This document shows, one piece after another, positions 33,779 to 44,902 of a DNA stretch of 64,000 nt. Position numbers and translations under genes: made by a program. Position 1 is the stretch's first letter. The number at the start of each line of letters is the position of its first letter. The notes beneath the pieces were generated by a model. It searched no databases. It saw nothing but the letters and a program-made list of their open reading frames with translations, and had not been told where the DNA came from. Source of the DNA: Thermoproteota archaeon (GTDB lineage Archaea; Korarchaeota; Korarchaeia; Korarchaeales; Korarchaeaceae); assembly GCA_027491735.1 (NCBI GenBank), contig JAOZGP010000006.1, positions 57,066 through 121,065 on the forward strand, written 5' to 3'.

Positions 33779-34972
33779 TCAACTCAGTGATTTCGAGATG
33801 AGCTCGGCGATGCCCTTCACATAGTCGTCATCAACATATCCCTCCTCCTGAAGCCTTGCTAGTTCGCCATAAACACCCTCTTCAACCTCTTCAGTCATCA
33901 AATTCGGCCCCCAGGGAATCCTCTCAATAACAACACAGGATGAAAGGGCTTTATTGATGTCGGTCTCGTCGAACAAGGAGTCGAACCTGCCGAACAGCTT
34001 CTCCACTCTGTGCAGGACCCCTGGCCTCCTGAACCTCAGGTTCAAGACGATGAACCTCCTCCTGCTCTTGCCCCTGGTCTCCACCCGGTATATGGGGAGC
34101 GCAGTAAGATCCAGCTGAGGGGCTGATGTCAGCGTTTCAACCAGGCGCTCGTACTCCTTTGCAACATCCTTTAACCTATCTGTGGCCTCCACCATTCCCG
34201 CTCTGAGCCTGGATCTGGTGAACTCCAGCCTTCTCCTCACATCAGATCTCTTCGGAAGACGGGATATCTGCTCCCACAGAGTCATATCCAAACGATCTCC
34301 AATCTCATGAATTCTTACAATAAGATCTTCGATCTCATTAACGCTGTTTTTGAGCTCTTCCAGGTTGGGGATCCTGGAAAGCGTTCTCATCACATCGGTG
34401 TTCGGTTCTCCAGCCGGGATCTGAAGATCGACCTCATAACAGGTGTCCTTGAGCAGGGGAAAGGCCTCGCTGGGGACTACTCCCTCAAGTCTGATTGTCA
34501 ACGGGAGAAAGGATTGTCTTCCCAGAAGCTCAAGTCCTCTCGCTATCTCTATCTCATTCTCACCACCAAGAGCTGACATAACCTCAGATTTCCAAGATTT
34601 AGCACTCTCTAGTCTGTAAGATGGAGAAAAAGCCTTAAATCCATCACAGATCAGATAGAAACTGCCGATTTCAACGCCAAAGATGGGTACGAGGCTCCTC
34701 CTGATGGAAGAGATAACTTCCTCTCTTCTATCGAGAAAACTCCTTTTCTTTCTTTTCTCCTGAATCAGTGAGAGTATTGCCGTCAGCTCGGCGTTTATAC
34801 CCTGTCTATGGTAATCCGAAAGGATGTTGATCACTCTCAAGGTGATCTCTGACTCAATCCTCGGGGTGGATTTAAACTTTCCCAGCGCTGCGATATAACC
34901 CCTCAAGCCATATAGACACTTCAGCATATCAACACAGAGAACCTGAGAATCGGAAACTTCCCAATGAAACAT
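33779..34972 (-). CDS. Hypothetical protein, 397 aa
   Basis: Long ORF with coding-like composition; no family recognised. Confidence 0.65.
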   Translation of the reverse strand: MFHWEVSDSQVLCVDMLKCLYGLRGYIAALGKFKSTPRIESEITLRVINILSDYHRQGINAELTAILSLIQEKRKKRSFLDRREEVISSIRRSLVPIFGVEIGSFYLICDGFKAFSPSYRLESAKSWKSEVMSALGGENEIEIARGLELLGRQSFLPLTIRLEGVVPSEAFPLLKDTCYEVDLQIPAGEPNTDVMRTLSRIPNLEELKNSVNEIEDLIVRIHEIGDRLDMTLWEQISRLPKRSDVRRRLEFTRSRLRAGMVEATDRLKDVAKEYERLVETLTSAPQLDLTALPIYRVETRGKSRRRFIVLNLRFRRPGVLHRVEKLFGRFDSLFDETDINKALSSCVVIERIPWGPNLMTEEVEEGVYGELARLQEEGYVDDDYVKGIAELISKSLS

Positions 34973-35720
34973 TCAAGAATGGAACTAGTCATGAACGTGA
35001 ACACCCGTCTCTGATGGTGGCTTCTCCCAAGCAGCGCGCCGCAGACCATGGGTCGTTCACGATCCTGTACATCACATCTCCTAGTGGGAATGATCCTGGT
35101 GCATGCTCGCCTTGCGCAGGAGATCATCCCTTCACCGAACTACTAGGAGCGCGATCCGCACTGAGGTTACTGGAAGGAAGTCAAAGACAGTTCAACAACC
35201 ACAGGAGCCCTGCGGCGGCATCCGGGTAAATCGCAATCTTGATCTTTCACGAATGGCGGGATTCCTCTCGTGCGGCTTGGTGGCATCGCTGGTCTGACTA
35301 TGTAGAAGATGATTCGGAGGGAGTTGACAGGGGTGCATAATGGTACGGGAAGCGCACGAACAGCTAGCTGCTGAAACCCCTGTCGCGCCTCCGCCGATGT
35401 AGGGGCGGTAAGATGTATATAAATTCATCTCACCAGCGCAGGAAGGGGTCCTCTCAATCTCTGGAGAAGCTCAATTCCCTTCCGTCCCGATCACAGAGCT
35501 TTTTAAGACAACTCGAGCGAGAACAGCAGACTTCACTCGCAGAAGTGGCTGAGGTTCCATCACCCTCAACAGGAAGATCGGTCTCCTCACTGAACCCCTC
35601 CTCCGGGCCTGATAGCCATCTTTTCCAGATGAGTGTCTCCTATCTCTCCTGAGACAGGCCATCATCATTCAAAGCTTTGCACTTAACCCTCTCAGTCAAT
35701 ACAAAAAAGTGGGTGGAGGA

Positions 35721-35903
35721 TCAGTCCTCCACGGTTATGGATCCAGAGGGGCAGGACGACTCGCAGGCCCTGCACCCTATACAGTCGTCTGGATTCACTA
35801 CCTCAGCCCTTTCATTCACGATCTCCAAAACACTCTGAGGGCAGACAGACACGCACGTGCCGCATCCAGTGCATGCATCCTTGTCAACGACAGGTCTGGG
35901 CAT
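35721..35903 (-). CDS. 2x[4Fe-4S] ferredoxin
   Basis: CTGCGTCVSVCP and CIGCRACESSCP. Confidence 0.95.
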   Translation of the reverse strand: MPRPVVDKDACTGCGTCVSVCPQSVLEIVNERAEVVNPDDCIGCRACESSCPSGSITVED

Positions 35904-36260
35904 GGCCTCACCACCCCTTCGCCCTCAAAAAGCAGACAAAAATTAAACCATTTCTATCCGTCCTCGAGTTGGAACGACTTCTTATTGTGTCATCTGATCC
36001 TTAGCATGAACGAGGCCTTGAAAACGGCTTGTTACACCTCAGACTATACGTTTTAAAAATCGATAGATGTCCAGAACGTGTCTGAGCGGGACCTTAGACG
36101 TTTGATATGGCAACCTTTTATTCTCTGACTCATTGACACAAGGAGCTATTTGGAGGTCTGCTCATAATGAACTCCGCTCGATAGTCGAGCACTATGTATC
36201 GACATCGTCTCACGCGCCTGAGTCGACTGTCCTATCCATTTAAGTTAAATTTATGGTGAT

Positions 36261-38030
36261 GTGCAGAAAGGTGTGCTAGTGGTTCATCACACCCTCCGAC
36301 GTGTGCTTCACCTCCCAGCACAGACCGAGTGGATGAAGAGATGGTTGATCATAGATCTCCTGGGAGCTCTCGCTGGGATAGCCGGCGGGCTAGGCGCCAT
36401 AGTCTTCAGGATGATGATAGCGGTGAACAGGAAGCTCTTCTTCGGCTTGATCCTAGGAAAGGTATCTTTGCAGGTTCTAAATGTCAACCTCGGCTATACA
36501 ATCCTCCCCATCCTGGGAGGACTTGTAGCAGGTCCTCTCATAATGAAATTCGCCCCAGAGACGAAGGGGCATGGGGTTCCTGAGGTCATGGAGGCTGTGG
36601 CATTTAAGGGAGGTCGAATAAGAAAGAGAGTAGTCTTTCTGAAGATTCTGGTCTCCTCAGTGACCATAGGATCTGGAGGGAGTGCCGGAAGGGAGGGACC
36701 CATAGCTCAGATAGGGGCGTCCATAGGATCTGCCTTGGGGGATCTGTTCAAGCTTGACTCCAGGGATGTTCGTCTGCTGGTAGTCTGTGGTCTCTCGGCC
36801 GGGATAGCCGGAACGTTCAACGCTCCCATGGGAGGGATGCTCTTCGGCCTAGAGGTTCTCTACAGAGGAGTAGGTCTCTTCGATGCCGTCCCTGTAGCGC
36901 TCGCATCCGTGATAGGGGCGGCGATTGTGTCCGCCTACTATGGACCAAAACCCTCCTTCATAGCGCCCCCTACCCTGACCTTCACTAATCCGTCAGAGCT
37001 CATCTGGTACTTCGTCCTAGGAGCTCTTATGGGACTCACCGCCATTGTCTGGGTTAAGATCTTCTATGTCGTGGAAGACTTCTTCACAAACCTCAGGGTC
37101 AACAGCAGCTACAAATTGGCTCTAGGAGGAGCCGTCACTGGACTGATAGGGATGTTCTTTCCTGAACATGGGATAATGGGCGTTGGATATGAGGGCATAA
37201 ACATGGTTCTGGCCGGAAAGCTTGGCCTCTACCTTCTGGTAGCTCTGGGGTTGCTCAAGATGATAGCTACGGCCTGTACGATAGGTTCTGGTGGAAGCGG
37301 AGGGGTGTTCGCCCCAAGCCTCTACATAGGGACCATGCTCGGAGGGGCAATGGGTCTTCTCTTTCAGATGGTTTCGCCATCTGTGGTGAGAAGCCCTTTC
37401 ACCTATTCCTTGGCTGGAATGGCTGCTCTGTTCGCCGGAGCTGCGCAGGCACCGCTGAGCGTCATGATAATGATTCCCGAGATGTCGAACGATTACTCAC
37501 TCTTGCCCCCGCTGATGGTCTCCTCGGTGACGAGCTTCATAGTAGCGAGGGTGTTCCTCAAGGGTTCTTCTATCTACACACTCAAACTGGAGAGGAGAGG
37601 CATCAGGCTGAGGATGGGAAGGTCCTTCATCCTCGAGGAGGTGAAGGTAGGAGAGATAATGACCACAAACGTCGTGAGTGTGCACGAGGACGCGACTCTC
37701 TCTGAGCTGGAGCTTCTCATAGCGAAGACACATCATCATGGATTCCCTGTGGTCGAAGATGGAAGGCTGGTGGGCATAGTGACCTTTGGAGACCTGATCA
37801 GAATCCCGGCAGAGCTTCGCAGGGGCGTCAAGGTAGGAGACATAATGCACAAGGAGGTCGTGGTGGCCTATCCAGATGAGTCGGTCCAGATGGTCCTCGA
37901 CCGCATGCTGGAGAGAAGGGTAGGAAGAGTTCCCGTGGTCAGTAGATCTGATCCAACCAAGCTCTTGGGCATAATGACTCACTCCGATGTGATGAAAGCT
38001 TATGAGGTGGCTGCGAGCGAGAGGATCTGA
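36261..38030 (+). CDS. ClC-family chloride channel/transporter with C-terminal CBS pair
   Basis: GSGGSAGREGPIAQIGA, GSGGSGGVFAPSLYIG, CBS motifs VGEIMTTNVVSVHEDATL...HHHGFPVVEDGRLVGIVT. Confidence 0.95.
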   Translation: MQKGVLVVHHTLRRVLHLPAQTEWMKRWLIIDLLGALAGIAGGLGAIVFRMMIAVNRKLFFGLILGKVSLQVLNVNLGYTILPILGGLVAGPLIMKFAPETKGHGVPEVMEAVAFKGGRIRKRVVFLKILVSSVTIGSGGSAGREGPIAQIGASIGSALGDLFKLDSRDVRLLVVCGLSAGIAGTFNAPMGGMLFGLEVLYRGVGLFDAVPVALASVIGAAIVSAYYGPKPSFIAPPTLTFTNPSELIWYFVLGALMGLTAIVWVKIFYVVEDFFTNLRVNSSYKLALGGAVTGLIGMFFPEHGIMGVGYEGINMVLAGKLGLYLLVALGLLKMIATACTIGSGGSGGVFAPSLYIGTMLGGAMGLLFQMVSPSVVRSPFTYSLAGMAALFAGAAQAPLSVMIMIPEMSNDYSLLPPLMVSSVTSFIVARVFLKGSSIYTLKLERRGIRLRMGRSFILEEVKVGEIMTTNVVSVHEDATLSELELLIAKTHHHGFPVVEDGRLVGIVTFGDLIRIPAELRRGVKVGDIMHKEVVVAYPDESVQMVLDRMLERRVGRVPVVSRSDPTKLLGIMTHSDVMKAYEVAASERI

Positions 38031-38369
38031 TGAGGGGCCTGAGAGGTGCATGCATTGCTCATAATCTCTTGCGGTTCGGATCCTCCGGAGGAGGAAGCAC
38101 ATCATCACCTTGACCCACGCTTTCCCACCCATATCCCCGTACATGTTTGCGCTTAGAGGGAAGCTCCAAAGACTTCAAATGGCTCTGATGTTATGGGAAA
38201 GCCTGAAAGGTTGGCGTGGTGATGTGGATAGGAGCTTGAACGAAGAGCTGTGTACTGCTGGAGCATATCGATCCTCGCCGGATACCTGTCACCGTTACAA
38301 GATATCATCAAAAAGCCTCTTCAGAGAGCCTGGCGTTGGAATAATTCAAAAAAGTGAAATAAAGAGAGG

Positions 38370-38726
38370 CTACCTCACCTCCACCTCAGCATGGTTCTCC
38401 CACAGTCCGTGCAGGTTGCAATAGCTCAGCACCAACAGGGTGCATGATCTTCTGAGCTTGAGAGACAGCTCAACCTTGGGTTCTCCGTACGACGGTCCCA
38501 GATCTATTGTGGCCAGGTGTACCGGATAAAGCCTTTCCTTCTCCTGAAGGAACACCTGGATCCACTTTATGTGATGCTCCACTGTGTTGGGATGGACAAC
38601 CTCCTTTCCAACGTGTATCCTAAGCTTGATCTTCTCTCCGACCTTCACGGGTGAGGGAATCTCAACGTGAGGCTTGTGCTTTGCGGCGCCCTCCTCCTCC
38701 ATCCTGATGATGTCGCCGAACCTCAT
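38370..38726 (-). CDS. Superoxide reductase (neelaredoxin type)
   Basis: HKPHVE, HPNTVEHHIKWIQ, CNLHGLWENHAEVEV. Confidence 0.95.
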   Translation of the reverse strand: MRFGDIIRMEEEGAAKHKPHVEIPSPVKVGEKIKLRIHVGKEVVHPNTVEHHIKWIQVFLQEKERLYPVHLATIDLGPSYGEPKVELSLKLRRSCTLLVLSYCNLHGLWENHAEVEVR

Positions 38727-38735
38727 TCAAACACC

Positions 38736-39236
38736 TCAAAACTCCTTGAACCTCTCCTTAGGAGCTCCACAGATCGGACATCTGTCCGGAGCCTCACCCT
38801 CCACAGTGTAACCGCACGCCGGACAGACATAGATCTCGCCCAAGGATATGTCGGATCCCTCAGCGACGGTGGACCTGGCATCCTCATACATCTTTTCATG
38901 TATCTTCTCCGACTCCAGAGCGAACCTCATGGACCTCTGTGCACCTTTGTGATCCTGAAGCTTCGCGACCTCCAGGTAGGCTGGGTACATCTCCTCAACC
39001 TCGAATCTCTCACCGTTTCTGGCAGCAGCTAGGTTTTCTTCTGTTTTCCCTATCTTTCTCAGCTCCTTGAGGTGATTTCTAGCGTGTACGAATTCCGCAT
39101 ATGCTATGGCTCTGAAAAGGCGAGCAACATTCTCAAAACCCTCTTCCTCAGCCTTCTCAGCGAATACGAGGTATCTCATATGGGCTTGACTCTCGCCGGC
39201 GAAGGCGGAGTGGAGAAACTGCCTCGTCATCTCCAT
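38736..39236 (-). CDS. Rubrerythrin
   Basis: AFAGESQAHMRYLVFAEKAEEEG and rubredoxin-like YVCPACGYTVEGEAPDRCPICGAPKERF. Confidence 0.96.
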   Translation of the reverse strand: MEMTRQFLHSAFAGESQAHMRYLVFAEKAEEEGFENVARLFRAIAYAEFVHARNHLKELRKIGKTEENLAAARNGERFEVEEMYPAYLEVAKLQDHKGAQRSMRFALESEKIHEKMYEDARSTVAEGSDISLGEIYVCPACGYTVEGEAPDRCPICGAPKERFKEF

Positions 39237-39390
39237 CAGATATCACCACCTCTATCGGAAATCTCTAACTTAAAAGTTTACCTTTTCCTCTAAAGAGGTT
39301 AAATTTCAGAACCTAGTTTGAACGGCGTACCAAGCGGGATCCCAAACGTTTATAACGAGAAGCCACTGGTTCCTCAGTGGGTGGTGGCTT

Positions 39391-40239
39391 GAGCTTCCAA
39401 TCACAGCCAGACTTGTAGATAACCAGTGCATCTCCTGCTATTTCTCCTCTCGGGAGGAGATCGCCCGTCTGGCAGGCCGTGAGGCCCTCAGGAAATCCCT
39501 TAAGGAGATTCTTTTCACCTCCTCAACGAGAACAGAGCTTTTTGTGAGATCCTTCACTCACATATCAGGAGGGAAAGATCTGTTCGCCGGGGAGAAGCAC
39601 CTTCTCAATGAGCTAGCCCTCAAGTCCTCCAACATCATTGAGGGAATCGATGAGGAGGGTGTCCTCAAGTTGATGGCCTCCGCCAACTCAGTCGATGTGA
39701 GCTCAGCTGACTACAGATTTGATCCCTCTGAATACCTCACCTCTCTACTGGATGGCCTTGATGAGACGAAGATCCTGAACTTCCCCGATCTAAGAGCTAG
39801 GGAGGTGGTCCTAGTCGTGGATAACGCCGGTGAGGTGGTCGTAGATCTACTCTGCATTAGAAAGCTGCCGATCAAGAGGCTGATTCTGGTAGCTAGAAGC
39901 CTTCCTTACGAGTTAGACGCCACTGAGAGCGAGCTGCGGTCTCTCCTCGATGTCGCGGGGATCAGGGACGTGGAGGTCATTGGAACCGGAAGCAGCTATC
40001 CCGCCTTCACCATGAAGATGGTCAGTAAGGAAGCTCTTGAAGCCTTGAATGGAGCCGATATCGTGATCTCCAAAGGAATAGCTAACATGGAGGCCTTTCT
40101 GGAGGATAGACCGGTCGATCCATCGAGGGTCTTCCTCATCTTCAGGATAAAGTGCTCCGTCCTCGCCAGAAAGCTTGGGATGAGGATCGGAACTCCCCTT
40201 GTTGTGAGAGGCGATGAGCTCCTGAGGTGGTTCAGATGA
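39391..40239 (+). CDS. DUF89-like protein; 5' end unresolved
   Basis: Open frame ELPITARLVDNQCISCYFSS... continuous with ORF 39544-40239; VVDNAGEVVVDLLCIRKL and KGIANMEAF motifs. No ATG/GTG/TTG in frame before 39544. Confidence 0.7.
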   Translation, partial: ELPITARLVDNQCISCYFSSREEIARLAGREALRKSLKEILFTSSTRTELFVRSFTHISGGKDLFAGEKHLLNELALKSSNIIEGIDEEGVLKLMASANSVDVSSADYRFDPSEYLTSLLDGLDETKILNFPDLRAREVVLVVDNAGEVVVDLLCIRKLPIKRLILVARSLPYELDATESELRSLLDVAGIRDVEVIGTGSSYPAFTMKMVSKEALEALNGADIVISKGIANMEAFLEDRPVDPSRVFLIFRIKCSVLARKLGMRIGTPLVVRGDELLRWFR

Positions 40240-41156
40240 GTGTTCGTGTCCTCATCGCCGATAAAGTGGATCAGGTTCTCATAGATCTCCTCCGGGAGAG
40301 CGGTTTTTCTGTAGACTACCTCCCGGGGATCTCACGCGAGGACCTCCTCTCATCCATCAGGAGGTATGACGTTCTGGTCGTGAGGAGTAGGACGAGAGTG
40401 GACGAGGAGATCTTGAGATCCGGGAACTTGAAGGTTGTGGCTCGTGCGGGGGTCGGTCTGGACAACATAGACAGGAAGACAGCCCAGGAGGTGGGCGTCA
40501 GGATTGTGAACGCGCCGGAGGCCCCTGTAGAGAGCGTCGCTGAGCTGACCATCGGGATGATCATAGCGGCCGCTCGGAGGGTGAGTGAGCTTAATCTCGG
40601 GTTGAGAAGCGGTAAATGGAACAAAGGATTAGGAATGGAGCTCAGTGGCAAGACTTTAACTCTCATTGGACTTGGAAGAATAGGAAGGAGAGTCTCTGAG
40701 ATAGCGAGAGCCCTTGGAATGAGGGTCGTAGCTTACGATGTCATCAGAGTGGACATCAAAGGAGTTGAGCTTGTTGAAGATCTCGAGATTGCTTTAAAGC
40801 TGGCTGACGTTATCTCCTTGCATGTTCCCCTCACGGACTCAACTAGGCATATGATAAACGGGAAAACCATAGCTATGTTCAGAAGAGGGACGATCTTGGT
40901 GAACACCTCTCGAGGGGCTGTGGTCGACACCAGATCGGTGCTGAGGGCCCTTAATGATGGAACTATCTCCTTTTACGCAGCTGATGTCTTGGAACACGAG
41001 CCTCCAAGGACTGAGGAGGAGTGGGCTCTCATAAGACATCCTAGAGCACTGATAACCCCACATATAGGCAGTCAGACCAGGGAAGCTCAGAGGAGGATAG
41101 CTCTGATGCTTGCAGAGAGGATAAGAGATGAAGTTGTTCACGCCAGGTCCTGTTGA
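40227..41156 (+). CDS. serA: D-3-phosphoglycerate dehydrogenase-like 2-hydroxyacid dehydrogenase
   Basis: ARAGVGLDNIDRKTAQEVGVRIVNAPEAPVESVAELTIG, GLGRIGRRV, NTSRGAVVD. Confidence 0.93.
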   Translation: MVQMSVRVLIADKVDQVLIDLLRESGFSVDYLPGISREDLLSSIRRYDVLVVRSRTRVDEEILRSGNLKVVARAGVGLDNIDRKTAQEVGVRIVNAPEAPVESVAELTIGMIIAAARRVSELNLGLRSGKWNKGLGMELSGKTLTLIGLGRIGRRVSEIARALGMRVVAYDVIRVDIKGVELVEDLEIALKLADVISLHVPLTDSTRHMINGKTIAMFRRGTILVNTSRGAVVDTRSVLRALNDGTISFYAADVLEHEPPRTEEEWALIRHPRALITPHIGSQTREAQRRIALMLAERIRDEVVHARSC

Positions 41157-42237
41157 GGTAGATCCAAAGATCCTCAAGGAGATCTCGAAGCCTGTGATGG
41201 CTCACAGATCCCAGGAGTTCAGAGAGGTGCTATCAGATGTCGTGGAGAAGTTGATCAGAATCCTGGGGCTGGAGAACGGACACTTAGCTGTTCTCTCAGG
41301 ATCTGGAACGACAGCGGTGGATGCAATGGTGTGGAGCTTGATGTCTCCGGGAGACAGGGTTCTGGCTCTGGTCCACGGCGAGTTCGGTCGTAGAGCGATC
41401 TCCTCGGCTGAGGTGAGGGGAGCAGAGGTGGAGGCCATGGAGGCTCCCCTCGGCAAATCTGTGGAGCCGGAGTTGGTGAGGAGGAGGATTGAGATAGGCA
41501 AGTACACACACCTTCTTCTAGTGCACAACGAGACCAGCACCGGTGTGGCCTACAGAGATCTGAAGATTGTCGCCGAATCCGCCAAGGACAGGGGAATGCT
41601 CGTTCTTGTGGACTCCGTCTCCGGGCTGGGTGGAGAGGAACTCCGCATGTCCGAGTGGCACCTGGACGCTGTCGCTTCCTGCTCACATAAGGCCCTGGCA
41701 TCCCCTCCGGGGGTCTCCTTCGTCGCTCTCTCTGGCGAGGCAGCAGGTGAACTCAGGGACGGGCTTCCTCCAATCCTCGACCTCAGAAGGTATCTGGACT
41801 TCTATACCAGGAGAAGGGAGACTCCCTTCACTCCAGCTGTGAACAACCTTTGCGCTCTTAGAAAATCTTTAGAGCACATAATGAGCATGGGAATTGACGC
41901 CTACATAGAACTTCACAGGAGAAAGGCCTCCTTACTCTATGAAGAGCTTCCCAAGCTGGGATTTCTTCCCTTACCCGACGAGCCCGTGAGGTCAAACACG
42001 GTGACCGTCTTCAGGACTCCTGGACTAAACGCAAAGGAGGTGGTCTCTCTCCTTATCAAAAAGGGCTTCAGGATAGCATCCGGCATGAAGGACAAAGCTG
42101 AGCACCTCATCAGGATAGGGACGATGGGCAACACCTCTCTTGAAGATCTAAGGGATCTGATAGGCTCACTGAATGAGGTCGTGGGAGAACTGTCGGGACA
42201 ACGCACCTACAAGGAGGATTTAGAATCAGGACGCTGA
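41128..42237 (+). CDS. Class V aminotransferase (serine-pyruvate/alanine-glyoxylate type)
   Basis: LFTPGPVEVDPKILKEISKPVMAHRSQEFREVL, VDSVSGLGGEEL, CSHKALASPPG. Confidence 0.94.
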   Translation: MKLFTPGPVEVDPKILKEISKPVMAHRSQEFREVLSDVVEKLIRILGLENGHLAVLSGSGTTAVDAMVWSLMSPGDRVLALVHGEFGRRAISSAEVRGAEVEAMEAPLGKSVEPELVRRRIEIGKYTHLLLVHNETSTGVAYRDLKIVAESAKDRGMLVLVDSVSGLGGEELRMSEWHLDAVASCSHKALASPPGVSFVALSGEAAGELRDGLPPILDLRRYLDFYTRRRETPFTPAVNNLCALRKSLEHIMSMGIDAYIELHRRKASLLYEELPKLGFLPLPDEPVRSNTVTVFRTPGLNAKEVVSLLIKKGFRIASGMKDKAEHLIRIGTMGNTSLEDLRDLIGSLNEVVGELSGQRTYKEDLESGR

Positions 42238-42318
42238 GAGCCTGATGAACGAACGGAGAGGCTTCGATCCCCTCAGGCCCGGAAGATGCAGACCAAACTT
42301 ATAAGCATTTGAAATCAC

Positions 42319-43616
42319 GTTGGACAAGGACCCAAAGGGAACGGTGTTCTACTTCATAAGACCGGATCCTCTTAACAGGAAGAGATTGTGGTTTGGCTGT
42401 GGAGGAGTGTCCTTCTACTCTTTTTTCTGGCAGAGGATCCGGAGGACTTGCCTCTGTGGGAGTCGCCTGCTGGGACGATCATAAACTGTATGATCTCTAC
42501 CGTAAGGGGAATTTCGCCAGCTCTCTTGTCTTCTATGATGGTGGATACGTGAACACAAAGTGTGGAAAGGCCCACCAAAGTTGCCTTCATCACTCAGGGA
42601 GGTAGAAACAGCGTGATGAAGACCGAGGACGGTGGGAAGACCTGGAGGCACTCCTATGATGGGATCTATGGTGACACAGTAAACGCACTAAACTTGATCG
42701 AAAGTGGGCTGCTGAAAGGTTCCCTAGTCATAACAGCTGTTTCGGGTATAGAGATAACTCAAAATCATGGAGATACTTGGATGGAAGGTGTGGACTTTGT
42801 CCTAGGGAGATCGACAGACAAGAACCTTCCTGGCTACTCCTGGCGTGCTGTCTCGCCTGATACCAAGGTCAAGGGGAGGTACGACCTCTTGATCTCCACC
42901 GGATACCCCAGTCCCTTCCGAGAAGATGGGGTCTTCGGAGTCGACATATCCTGTGTGAGATCCGGTGGGAAGAACTGCTCTGAGAAGCTCGTGGAAGGTC
43001 CGCACTACGACATGGTGATCATGAATGGAAAGCTCTACGCTGGAAATCTAGATGGAGGTATTGATATGTTGGATCTCACAACTCTTAAGTCCTCCAAGCT
43101 GTACGTCACCGGCAAGGATCCAGTCTTGTTTGTAAAGGTCTTCGATGGAAGGATTTTCGTTGAGACCTACAGAGGACAGTACCAGGGAGATTGCTGGATG
43201 TGGACGGGAAAGTCTGGTGAGGTCTACGTCCTCGAAGACAACGGGTTCAAGAGGATCTACGATGAATATGTCATAACGTTTCTGGTGAGGAACGGGGCTT
43301 TCCTGGCGTTGAAACGGGGGGCTTTGATCTACAAACCCACCCTAGATTCTCCGGCTGTGGAGATCGAACTTCCTAAAATGAGATACACGAATCTTGTGGT
43401 TGACTGGGATGAGGGCTGGTTTTCGTGTCCACAATTGATGGAGAAGTCTACTACACAATGCTTAACGAGGTGGTTGGTGGAAAGTGCACCCTTAAACCCT
43501 TCAACGAAGGCCTGTTAACCATGAAAGTAAGAAACTTAGTCTACTGAGACGGCTATCTCATCGCCGGAACCGAGGGCAACTCTGTGTACAGGGCCAAGAT
43601 AACGGTGGAGGGTTGA
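42319..43616 (+). pseudogene. Decayed beta-propeller (BNR/YCF48-like) protein gene
   Basis: Fragments in several frames: LDKDPKGTVFYFIRPDPLNRKRLWFG, the 42562-43518 ORF with KTEDGGKTWRHSYDG, then frameshifted VSTIDGEVYYTMLNEVVGG...NLVY*DGYLIAGTEGNSVYRAKITVEG*. Confidence 0.72.
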
Positions 43617-43984
43617 GTGCTTCTTATCCATTTGTGGAACATTTTAAGAGCTCTTTTAGCTATTACAACGGCTTAGCTCAATGTGAACGTCTACTCACAG
43701 CTCTTTCATGGTTTTTACCATTTTTGAAGATATAAACCGAATCGGCAGGAACGACTGCTCTGAATTCTTTAACAACCCTAACGTCGTGTAACGTAATCAG
43801 CTTTCTGCTTGAGGAGTTGTACGCCTTTCTGCTTCTTCCTGAACTTCATATCAAGCCCTTCTCTTGCGTTCGGGAAAAAGCCGTGGATTCTGTCAGTGTA
43901 AAAACTTCTTTAGTCATGTTCCCTTTCATCCACCTTTTTTGGTGGTAAACCAGAGTCTGTCCTCTCTGGTCTCTCTAACAGGAA

Positions 43985-44902
43985 TCAGTCGGTAGGTGTC
44001 TTCGGGCCAGGAAGGATGTGGGCAATCGAGAGGACGAGAGCGCTCTTTAAGAAGGCTCTCCACAACTTGAGCTCCTTTCTCCTGGTGGTTATCAGAATAT
44101 CCTTAATCCCTCTGTCTGATCTCTCGTAGCTGAGTCCTCTGATGATAACTACGGGAACTCCCAAGTCCGTTTGTTTCATCAGAAGAGCTGCAGCCGAGCA
44201 GAGCTCATCCACTACTATATCTAGACCTCCGAACTTGGGTCTTCCATAGAGATCCCTGGATCCAAACTCTCTGTCCACAGGGAAGATGCCAGCGGACCCA
44301 ACAGCCACGTCCGCGGAGCCGAACTTACCGTTAGACAGAGAGAACTCTGTGTCAGCCACAACGACGGCCACATCGACACCACACAACCTCTTTATCTGTT
44401 GTCTGAGCTTTTCGGCCATCTGATCAAAATCATGGTCGCAGACGATCGCCTTCCCCTCGGGCAGATTCGAGTAGTCCAGTCCGGCATCGCTTGCTATGAG
44501 CCCCTGGTTGGTCTCAACAAACATGATGGCCTTCACGAGTTCAGCAGCTTTTTCAGCGTTCTCAGGATCCTTGCTCAGTTTGTCGGCATATTCCCTGAGC
44601 TTCTTGGTCTCCGCTATGAACAGGACTTTCCTCGAGTGTCTGAGGACGAGTTCGGTCTCCACAGGATCCTTGCCCGTGAGCTTGCTTATCAACCTGGCCC
44701 TGGGACTTGGTCTCACATTTCTGATGTCTATCATGAGCCCGAGGGACTTCAGAAGCACTTTGGATGTGACCACCACAATGTCTCCGTCTCTAAGTCCTCC
44801 AGCTTTCTCTTCAGCTTTTTCTGCTATGAGCTTGGCTATATCCGTCTTCTCCTCTATCAGAGGCATCTCAAGCCCCACAATCCTGAGCTCCACGTCCCTC
44901 AC
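43985..44902 (-). CDS. cofE: Coenzyme F420-0:L-glutamate ligase-like
   Basis: GDIVVVTSKVLLKSLG, DAGLDYSNLPEGKAIV, VVVADTEFSLSNGKFGSADVAVGSAGI, LYGRPKFGGLDIVVDELCSAAALLM. Confidence 0.85.
   Translation of the reverse strand: MRDVELRIVGLEMPLIEEKTDIAKLIAEKAEEKAGGLRDGDIVVVTSKVLLKSLGLMIDIRNVRPSPRARLISKLTGKDPVETELVLRHSRKVLFIAETKKLREYADKLSKDPENAEKAAELVKAIMFVETNQGLIASDAGLDYSNLPEGKAIVCDHDFDQMAEKLRQQIKRLCGVDVAVVVADTEFSLSNGKFGSADVAVGSAGIFPVDREFGSRDLYGRPKFGGLDIVVDELCSAAALLMKQTDLGVPVVIIRGLSYERSDRGIKDILITTRRKELKLWRAFLKSALVLSIAHILPGPKTPTD

Noticed and set aside
35180-35420. Possible second IS605/TnpB 3' relic (CIMVREAHEQLAAETPVAPPPM*GR)
   Set aside because: The tail resembles some TnpB C-termini but no zinc-finger motif precedes it; too weak to call.
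37497-38144. 215-aa minus-strand ORF opposite the ClC gene
   Set aside because: Antisense to conserved CBS-domain coding sequence; no independent support.
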